This document shows positions 1 through 4,397 of a stretch of 5,396 nt of DNA, piece by piece; within the stretch, counting starts at the first letter, position 1; the number at the start of each line of letters is the position of its first letter. Origin of the DNA: Eubacteriales bacterium (GTDB lineage: Bacteria; Bacillota; Clostridia; Christensenellales; CAG-138). Made by a program: the position numbers and the translations under genes. Location of the stretch: assembly GCA_028703645.1 (NCBI GenBank), contig JAQVML010000125.1, forward strand, positions 1 through 5,396, given 5' to 3'. Below the pieces are notes generated by a model that made no database searches, was not told the origin of the DNA, and saw only the letters and a list, made by a program, of their open reading frames with translations.

Positions 1-279
1 CTTGCGGTGTTTTCCCTGCTTGTCATTCTCTTTCTGAGCGCTCTTTTTTCCACGTCTCAGCGAAACGACGCGCGCGAGACGGAGGTGGTTGCCTCCGCGC
101 TTCAGCGCGCGATTGTCACCTGCTATGCGGTGGAAGGAAAGTATCCGCCGAGCCTTACCTATATTTATGACAACTATGGCGTTCACGTAGATGAAAGTCG
201 CTATGTCGTGGTCTACGACGTTATCGCGGCAAATGTGATGCCGAGCGTGCAAGTTTTGCGCGCGTGGGGCGGCTCGTGA
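1..279 (+). CDS. Pilin-like membrane-anchored protein, 5' end cut by window
   Basis: The frame is open from base 1 and stops with TGA at 277-279, so the N-terminus probably lies outside the window. The GTG at 7 is an internal start candidate without a visible ribosome site. The protein begins with a hydrophobic segment (LAVFSLLVILFLSALF) followed by a polar exported domain of about 70 residues. A small Cys/Tyr-rich stretch (TCYAVEGKYPPSLTYI) and the later YVVVYDVIAAN resemble short pseudopilin-like proteins I associate with clostridial pilus clusters; this is recognition from memory, not a search. The domain after the membrane helix fits the pilin-type layout of an amphipathic helix followed by a short strand region. 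No GFTLIE-type prepilin cleavage site is visible, though it could lie upstream. It overlaps the next gene by four bases. The likely role is a minor subunit of the pilus or pseudopilus. Confidence 0.7.
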   Translation, partial: LAVFSLLVILFLSALFSTSQRNDARETEVVASALQRAIVTCYAVEGKYPPSLTYIYDNYGVHVDESRYVVVYDVIAANVMPSVQVLRAWGGS

Positions 280-776
280 GCGCGCGGTTAAATGCGCAAA
301 AGCGCGGCGATCTGCGCGGCATATTCATCTTTGCGCTGCTGGCTGCGTTTGCGCTCTTGAGCTTAGTCGTGGTCATCGTAGGGGCGCGCTCGTATCGCGC
401 GATCAACACCACGGCGGAGCAGGCCTATGTCTCCCGCACGGGGCTGAGCTATCTGATTAGCAAGGTACGTGGCGCGGATGAGGCGGGCCAGATTGAGATC
501 CGCAATGCGGATGGTCAAAGCGTGCTTACGCTGGGTCAAGAGATCGACGGTGAACGATATGCGACCTATATCTATTGCGACGGAACACAGGTGCGCGAAT
601 ATTTTGCACAGGCGGATCGCGCGTTTTCGCCGGAGTATGGCGAGTCAATTTTTCAGGCGAGCGCGCTTCATGTAACGCTGGATCAAAGCCTCTTGACGAT
701 TGAGATCGTAGACGAAACCGGCAAAACACATACGACCTCGCTCTATTTACAGGCGGCAAAGGAGGGCGGCGCATAA
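276..776 (+). CDS. DUF4860-like pilus-cluster membrane protein
   Basis: The protein has 166 residues from the GTG at 276, which overlaps the previous stop as GTGA and has GGGG six bases upstream. An in-frame GTG at 264 would add four residues but has no ribosome site. Residues 1-14 are basic (MSARLNAQKRGDLRG), 15-36 form one membrane helix, and the rest should be outside the cell. The segment SRTGLSYLISKVRGADE (53-69), followed by ERYATYIYCDGTQVREYF (93-110) and a C-terminal strand region (LLTIEIVDETG), is the pattern I associate with the DUF4860 family found next to type IV pilus/type II secretion genes in Clostridia. The family call is from memory. The biochemical function is unknown; a minor pilin-like or assembly component is inferred from context. 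It is translationally coupled on both sides. Confidence 0.8.
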   Translation: MSARLNAQKRGDLRGIFIFALLAAFALLSLVVVIVGARSYRAINTTAEQAYVSRTGLSYLISKVRGADEAGQIEIRNADGQSVLTLGQEIDGERYATYIYCDGTQVREYFAQADRAFSPEYGESIFQASALHVTLDQSLLTIEIVDETGKTHTTSLYLQAAKEGGA

Positions 777-1195
777 TGGAACAAATGCTTCGTCCGCCGA
801 AACAGCGCGGCACAATGAGCCCGATTCTCATCGAAATGGCGATCGTCATTCTGTTTCTTGCGTTATCCACCAGCGTGGTGGTTCGCCTGATTGCCGCGGC
901 GAATACGACCGCGCAGCAGAGCGCGTATGAATCGCGCGCCATCCTCGCCATGGAGAGCGTTGCGGAGCAGGTGAAGGCGGACCCGGTCGGAGACAATACC
1001 TGCAACGCCTGCGGCGCGCGCGTGCTCTCGGTGAAAATCGCGGACGATTTAACCGTGGATTGCGTGGTAACGATCGATGAATCCCCGCTGCAAGGGACTC
1101 TTTATGATATCGAGTTGACCGTTACCTCGCCGCAAGGCAAGGTATATGCGCTGGATGCCGCGCGCTATGTGCAGGATGAGGGGGAAACGCCATGA
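776..1195 (+). CDS. Minor pseudopilin-like protein with CxxC motif
   Basis: The protein has 139 residues. The ATG at 776 overlaps the preceding TAA (TAATG) and has AAAGGAGG at 758-765. After a basic leader (PPKQRG), residues 15-40 form a membrane helix that opens SPILIEMAIVILFLAL. The glutamate near the start of the helix recalls Glu5 of type IV pilins, but the residue before the candidate cleavage point would be Ser with Pro at +1, so processing by a prepilin peptidase is uncertain. A helix-prone region (QQSAYESRAILAMESVAEQV) comes next, then an exported strand domain. That domain has a CNAC motif (Cys76, Cys79) and Cys96, which could form a disulfide or bind a metal. It ends in a 4-base ATGA overlap with the next gene. 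The likely role is a minor pilus or pseudopilus subunit. Confidence 0.78.
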   Translation: MEQMLRPPKQRGTMSPILIEMAIVILFLALSTSVVVRLIAAANTTAQQSAYESRAILAMESVAEQVKADPVGDNTCNACGARVLSVKIADDLTVDCVVTIDESPLQGTLYDIELTVTSPQGKVYALDAARYVQDEGETP

Positions 1196-1608
1196 AACCG
1201 TATCCTTCCCGCATGGGCGTAGGCGCCTCCAGCATCGTATTCATCCTCGTGGTGGTGAGTTTAACGCTGTTTGCGTCGCTTGCGCTGATTCAGGCGAGAT
1301 CCGACGCGGCGCTCACGGAAAAGACCGCCGTTAGCACGGCTGCCTACTACGACACGGATGTGCGCGCGCAGTCGATGCTGATTTTGCTCGACGACGCGCT
1401 GCAAGAGGGCAACGCGCCCGATCGTATAGAAGGCGTGGTCAAGCAGACGGACGGAAGCTACGCATTCTCCGTCGATTCAAGCGATGGACACGCGCTCAAC
1501 GTTGAGGTGGATGTATCGAAAGGCAAATGCGATATTCTGAGCTATCGCTATGAAAACGCGGAAACATGGACAGGCCAGAACACGGGCACGCTCTGGCAAG
1601 GAGGATAA
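1192..1608 (+). CDS. Small membrane-anchored pilus-cluster protein
   Basis: The protein has 138 residues. The ATG at 1192 overlaps the upstream TGA and has GAGGGGG at 1178-1184, seven bases away. Residues 13-35 are one membrane helix (SIVFILVVVSLTLFASLALI), led by a short basic N-terminus. The next part is helix-prone and rich in Ala, Asp and Thr (ARSDAALTEKTAVSTAAYYD), a layout typical of pilin-like proteins whose N-terminal helix continues out of the membrane. The C-terminus carries a tryptophan-rich tail (ETWTGQNTGTLWQGG). I associate similar W-containing tails with the homologous gene of clostridial pilus clusters, but I cannot check this. No catalytic motif is visible. It is the last pilin-like gene before pilT, which starts five bases after its stop, so the two are very likely co-transcribed. 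Confidence 0.78.
   Translation: MKPYPSRMGVGASSIVFILVVVSLTLFASLALIQARSDAALTEKTAVSTAAYYDTDVRAQSMLILLDDALQEGNAPDRIEGVVKQTDGSYAFSVDSSDGHALNVEVDVSKGKCDILSYRYENAETWTGQNTGTLWQGG
1598..1604 (+). promoter_or_regulatory. Ribosome binding site of pilT
   Basis: AAGGAGG lies nine bases before the ATG at 1614, inside the last codons of the preceding gene. It decides the pilT start. The longer in-frame ATG at 1566 would add 16 residues (including HGHALARRII) that look like out-of-frame reading of the upstream gene, and it has no such site. Confidence 0.85.
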
Positions 1609-1613
1609 TCAGG

Positions 1614-2675
1614 ATGGCGGAGGTTCATGATATTTTGCAATCTGCCATCGAGCGCGGCGGATCGGATGTGTTTATCATCCCCGGTTCGTGCGTGAGACTC
1701 AAGGTTGCGGGCGAGGTACAGCACCTATTTGACGGTGTGCTGAAGCCGGACGATACCAAGCGACTGATCCGGCAGGTCTATGAACTGGATCACCGGGATA
1801 TCGATCGCCTGCTGGAACAGGGTGACGACGACTTTTCGTTTTCCATCAGCGGGGTCGGACGCTTTCGCTGCAATGCATATCAGCAGCGCAACTCGCTTGC
1901 CATGGTGCTGCGCGTGGTGTCTCTGGCGCTGCCGGACCCGGAAAAGATGCATATTCCCGATGAGATTCTACGTCTGGCGGACGTGAAAAAAGGACTGGTG
2001 TTGGTAACGGGCCCCGCCGCAAGCGGAAAGTCGACAACGCTCGCGTGCCTGATCGATCGCATCAATACAAATCGGCGCGGGCATATCATCACCATTGAAG
2101 ACCCGATTGAGTTTATCCACGCGCATAAAGCGAGCGTATTGAGCCAGCGAGAGGTTGAGCACGACACAAAGAGCTATCAAACCGCGTTGCGCGCGGCGCT
2201 GCGGCAGGCGCCGGATGTGATCTTGCTCGGCGAAATGCGGGATTTGGAGACGATTCAAACCGCGCTGACTGCGGCGGAGACGGGCCAGCTGGTGCTCAGC
2301 ACGCTGCACACTGTAGGCGCGGCCAAGACGATCGATCGAATCATCGATGTTTTTCCCGCAAACCAACAGCAGCAGATTCGCGTCCAACTCTCCATGGTGC
2401 TCCGCGCGGTGGTCAGCCAGCAACTGTTACCGACGGTCGATGGCGGACTGGAACCTGCGTTTGAGATCATGCTGGTCAACAGCGCGATTCAAAATATGAT
2501 TCGCGAAGGGAAAGCGCACCAGATGGATAACGTCATCTTTGCCGGTGTTTCCGATGGAATGCGCGCCATGGACGCGGATATCTTCCGCCTCGTGAAAGAG
2601 AAGCGGGTGACAAAAGAGACCGCGCTGTTATTTGCGGCTAATCCGGATCAACTAAAAAAGAAACTCCCGGAATGA
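1614..2675 (+). CDS. pilT: Type IV pilus retraction ATPase PilT
   Basis: A cytoplasmic hexameric ATPase of the secretion NTPase superfamily that powers disassembly of pili into the membrane. Its 353 residues match the usual PilT length of about 345-370. Residues 1-105 form the N-terminal PAS-like domain. The ATPase core has Walker A GPAASGKST (133-141), Asp box TIEDPIEF (160-167), Walker B VILLGEMRD (202-210) with Glu207, and His box LSTLHTVGA (228-236). The PilT hallmark for retraction, usually AIRNLIREGK, appears as AIQNMIREGK (291-300) and separates it from PilB/GspE assembly ATPases. It also lacks the tetracysteine zinc site seen in many PilB proteins. The Walker A loop reads PAAS rather than the common PTGS, with Gly, Lys and Ser intact, so activity should be kept. 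It follows four pilin-like genes. Its last codons (KKKLPE) lie within the first copy of a downstream tandem repeat. Confidence 0.96.
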   Translation: MAEVHDILQSAIERGGSDVFIIPGSCVRLKVAGEVQHLFDGVLKPDDTKRLIRQVYELDHRDIDRLLEQGDDDFSFSISGVGRFRCNAYQQRNSLAMVLRVVSLALPDPEKMHIPDEILRLADVKKGLVLVTGPAASGKSTTLACLIDRINTNRRGHIITIEDPIEFIHAHKASVLSQREVEHDTKSYQTALRAALRQAPDVILLGEMRDLETIQTALTAAETGQLVLSTLHTVGAAKTIDRIIDVFPANQQQQIRVQLSMVLRAVVSQQLLPTVDGGLEPAFEIMLVNSAIQNMIREGKAHQMDNVIFAGVSDGMRAMDADIFRLVKEKRVTKETALLFAANPDQLKKKLPE

Positions 2676-2822
2676 CCGTTAACAAAATAGCAACTTGCGG
2701 GATGCCCTATAGTATGAAAAAGATACTTCAAGAATGATTTTTAACAAAAAAAGCAGCTATCGGGATGTCCTATTGTATGAAAGAGAGATTCCAGAAATGA
2801 CCGTTTTCCAAGGCGAAGCAGC
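2632..2822 (+). repeat. Degenerate ~63-bp tandem repeat spanning the pilT 3' end and spacer
   Basis: The two clearest copies begin with AATGA at 2671 and 2733 and agree at about 47 of 63 positions by hand alignment, with one single-base gap. A third, shorter copy begins at 2796 (AATGACCGTT) and decays after about 15 bases. Other landmarks keep the period: TTGCGG at 2632 and 2695 and TATCGG at 2758 are exactly 63 apart, so a weak further copy lies inside the pilT coding end. Shared words include TTAACAAAA, CGGGATG(C/T)CCTAT and GTATGAAA. The two best copies are only about one third G+C, well below the flanking genes. No matching copy was noticed elsewhere in the window. Confidence 0.8.
2672..2737 (+). 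other. Candidate 21-codon ORF coupled to the pilT stop
   Basis: The ATG at 2672 overlaps the pilT TGA (ATGA) and the frame runs 21 codons to a TGA at 2735-2737, which itself overlaps the next ATG at 2734. The peptide starts MTVNKIATCGMPYS and ends MKKILQE. No Shine-Dalgarno precedes it, so expression would depend on re-initiation after pilT. Comparison with the next repeat copy suggests that this frame arose from a one-base deletion in an older frame, so it may be an accident of repeat decay. I do not recognise the peptide. Confidence 0.2.
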
Positions 2823-2889
2823 GCCGAAACAGGATTTGATTCCATCAACAGGCGGCGCGCTCCAGCCCGCCCAGCACGCAAGAACGTAA
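2734..2889 (+). other. Candidate 51-codon ORF or relic containing 21-residue repeats
   Basis: The frame runs from the ATG at 2734 to the TAA at 2887-2889. It starts MIFNKKSSYRDVLLYERE, continues IPEMTVFQGEA and ends in a Pro/Gln/Ala-rich tail. In this frame the 63-bp DNA repeat is a 21-residue repeat: YEKDTSRMIFNKKSSYRDVL is followed by YEREIPEMTVF. The copy before the ATG (NSNLRDAL, then a TAG, then YEKD) matches the repeat too but is broken by a frameshift and a nonsense codon. That suggests either the tail of a decayed gene or a chance frame through a DNA repeat. There is no Shine-Dalgarno at 2734. Substitutions between copies show no third-position bias, which argues against recent selection on protein. 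The stop falls inside the ribosome site of the next gene. I do not recognise the sequence. Confidence 0.25.
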
Positions 2890-2894
2890 GGAGG
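2888..2894 (+). promoter_or_regulatory. Ribosome binding site of the BTAD regulator
   Basis: AAGGAGG lies seven bases before the ATG at 2902 and fixes that start. Its first two bases are also the end of the TAA codon that closes the 51-codon frame at 2734-2889. A ribosome finishing that frame would sit directly on this site. No convincing sigma-A promoter was found between pilT and this point, so read-through from the pilus operon is possible. Confidence 0.8.
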
Positions 2895-2901
2895 AGACGA
2901 C

Positions 2902-4149
2902 ATGCCCAGCGCAAAGATTAAAGTCAAGATGTTTGGCAATTTTGAAATCGTGGTCAACGGAAACGTGGCACTCACGCAGCTTCGCCAGGCAAAAAAGACG
3001 AGTCAGTTTCTCGAGTATCTCATCTTGAAAAAAGATCGCGCGGTTCCGCACGAGGAATTATTAGAGATGCTCTGGTCGGACAAGGAAAATCGAAATCCTG
3101 CGACCGCGCTGCGCACGTTGCTGCACCGCTATCGCTCGCTTGTCGATCAAAGCAATCTGCCGGAATTGTCCGATTCCATTTTGACCGCGCGCGGAGCATA
3201 TCAATGGAACCCGAATCTGGATTGCGAAATCGATGTGTTCGAGTTTGAGCGGCTTTGTCAGGAGGCACGCACGCCCGGCATGAGCAATCGCGAGTGCATT
3301 GAGCGCTATCTGCAGATGCTTCAGATTTATACCGGCCCGCTTCTCACCAACTCCGCCGAGGAGATGTGGGTTGTACCCAAGAGCGTATATTATCACGATC
3401 TGTTTTTAGAGAGCGTCTTTACCCTGCTCGACCTTCTGAAGGTAGAGGAAGAATACGACGTGATCGTGCAGGTTTGCCGCAAGGCGATGGACGTGGATAT
3501 GTTTGACGAGCGCTTGCATTTGGAGCTGATGATGGCGCTGGTCAAGACGGGGAAAAAGCGCGAAGCGCTCTCGCAATACTATTTTGCGACCGATCTACAT
3601 TATAAGCAGCTCGGCATCCAGCCCTCCGGCGAGATTCGCGCGGTGTATAAGCTCATCGTACAGGCGGATCAGGAGATGGAGGCGGACATTGAGAAGGTCC
3701 AGAATATGCTCGAAGAGGATACCGACGGGCATGGCGCGTTTGTCTGCGAATATGAGATCTTCAAGGAGATCTACCAGCTACAACGCCGCATGTTGGAGCG
3801 CTATAACGGCACGATGTTCCTGGCTCTGCTGACCATCAGCAACACATATGAGCAGAGATTTGACAACCTCGTGCTGGATAACATCATGAAGCAGCTCTTG
3901 CATGTGGCCCAAACCAACCTGCGCCGCGGAGACACGATCTCCCGCTACAGCGTCATGCAATATGTGATACTGCTGCCATCGGTGACGTATGAGACTGGCA
4001 GACTGGTCATGGATCGTATCAAAAAGGCGTTTTATAATGAATACGTGAAGTCAAGCGTGGTGCTGACGTATAAGCTTCGCCCGCTTTGCATCAATAAATA
4101 TGATGCAAACACGCAGAAGCGAATCGCCGATTATAAAGAAGAAGAGTAA
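2902..4149 (+). CDS. BTAD-family transcriptional regulator with degenerate GGDEF-like C-terminal domain
   Basis: The protein has 415 residues with a clear ribosome site. Residues 5-100 resemble an OmpR/PhoB-type winged helix (IKVKMFGNFEIVVNG, then RAVPHEELLEMLW and ALRTLLHRYRSL), the usual DNA-binding part of AfsR/SARP-like regulators. Residues 107-253 are a bacterial transcriptional activator domain made of TPR-like helices (EIDVFEFERLCQEA at the start, LQIYTGPLL, ERLHLELMMALVKTGKKREAL, QLGIQPSGEIRAVY at the end). An acidic helical linker (255-275) leads to residues 280-395. This part aligns with GGDEF domains (FLALLTISNTYE; LRRGDTISRYSVMQYVILLP), but SVMQY stands where GGDEF should be, and the metal-binding DxD region reads TIS. 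It should not make cyclic di-GMP; a sensory or dimerising role is inferred. It is likely a cytoplasmic DNA-binding regulator, with the flanking pilus and glycan genes as possible targets. A terminator follows. Confidence 0.9.
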   Translation: MPSAKIKVKMFGNFEIVVNGNVALTQLRQAKKTSQFLEYLILKKDRAVPHEELLEMLWSDKENRNPATALRTLLHRYRSLVDQSNLPELSDSILTARGAYQWNPNLDCEIDVFEFERLCQEARTPGMSNRECIERYLQMLQIYTGPLLTNSAEEMWVVPKSVYYHDLFLESVFTLLDLLKVEEEYDVIVQVCRKAMDVDMFDERLHLELMMALVKTGKKREALSQYYFATDLHYKQLGIQPSGEIRAVYKLIVQADQEMEADIEKVQNMLEEDTDGHGAFVCEYEIFKEIYQLQRRMLERYNGTMFLALLTISNTYEQRFDNLVLDNIMKQLLHVAQTNLRRGDTISRYSVMQYVILLPSVTYETGRLVMDRIKKAFYNEYVKSSVVLTYKLRPLCINKYDANTQKRIADYKEEE

Positions 4150-4164
4150 AGCCAGCATTTCTTG

Positions 4165-4192
4165 AAGCGGGGGATCATTTCCTCCGCTTTTT
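4165..4192 (+). terminator. Rho-independent terminator after the BTAD regulator
   Basis: AAGCGGGGGA (4165-4174) pairs with TCCTCCGCTT (4180-4189) around a 5-base loop. The stem is ten pairs including one G-U, and a run of five T at 4188-4192 overlaps its end. It lies 15 bases after the regulator's stop and separates it from the downstream glycosyltransferase unit. Confidence 0.9.
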
Positions 4193-4230
4193 GCATTCGG
4201 ATTATCGCGTGATTCAGAGAACAAGTGCGG

Positions 4231-4262
4231 GGTGTCTCCCAAACCCGCGTTTGATTGACACC
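4231..4262. promoter_or_regulatory. Candidate operator: 32-bp interrupted dyad over the -35 box
   Basis: The arrangement is GGTGTC (4231-4236), three bases, CAAAC (4240-4244), CCGC, GTTTG (4249-4253), three bases, GACACC (4257-4262). Both arms pair perfectly around a shared centre. The right outer arm shares four bases (GACA) with the -35 hexamer of the downstream promoter. It is not followed by a T-run and lies upstream of the expected transcription start, so a DNA-level binding site is more likely than an RNA hairpin. The binding protein is unknown. Confidence 0.5.
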
Positions 4263-4283
4263 TACGCGCTGAAATGATAAAAT
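4255..4283 (+). promoter_or_regulatory. Sigma-A type promoter for the glycosyltransferase unit
   Basis: The -35 box TTGACA (4255-4260) is a perfect consensus. A 17-base spacer leads to TAAAAT (4278-4283), one mismatch from TATAAT. Transcription should begin near 4290, giving a leader of roughly 110 bases before the ATG at 4398. No clear riboswitch fold or attenuator was seen in that leader. Confidence 0.85.
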
Positions 4284-4397
4284 TTGCGCTATAAGTGGGG
4301 TATTAGGCTTATTCGGTCGGTGTGTTGCGAAAACAGCGATCCTGAGCGGACACAGACGATAGGCCGTAGAGATAGAGTTGGGTCGAGAGGGGCGGCG

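Noticed and set aside
526..1005. 159-residue open frame on the minus strand
   Set aside because: It is antisense to two coupled pilin-like genes, spans their junction, has an Arg/Pro/Ser-rich composition and has no ribosome site that I can see.
1566..1613. Longer pilT start at the ATG of 1566
   Set aside because: It would overlap the upstream gene by 43 bases, lacks a Shine-Dalgarno and adds residues unlike any PilT N-terminus, whereas the ATG at 1614 has AAGGAGG nine bases upstream.
2679..2714. Possible promoter in the repeat (TTAACA then TATAGT, repeated in the next copy as TTAACA and TATTGT)
   Set aside because: The spacing is about 24 bases, well beyond the 16-18 expected for sigma-A, and no better partner hexamers were found.
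2851..2871. GGCGG and CCGCC inverted repeat before the regulator
   Set aside because: Only five base pairs with an 11-base loop and no T-run, in GC-rich sequence; it is expected by chance and is not a terminator.
4290..4397. Possible riboswitch or attenuator in the glycosyltransferase leader
   Set aside because: I looked for long stems and a terminator-like hairpin and found only short, weak pairings; no known riboswitch motif is recognisable.
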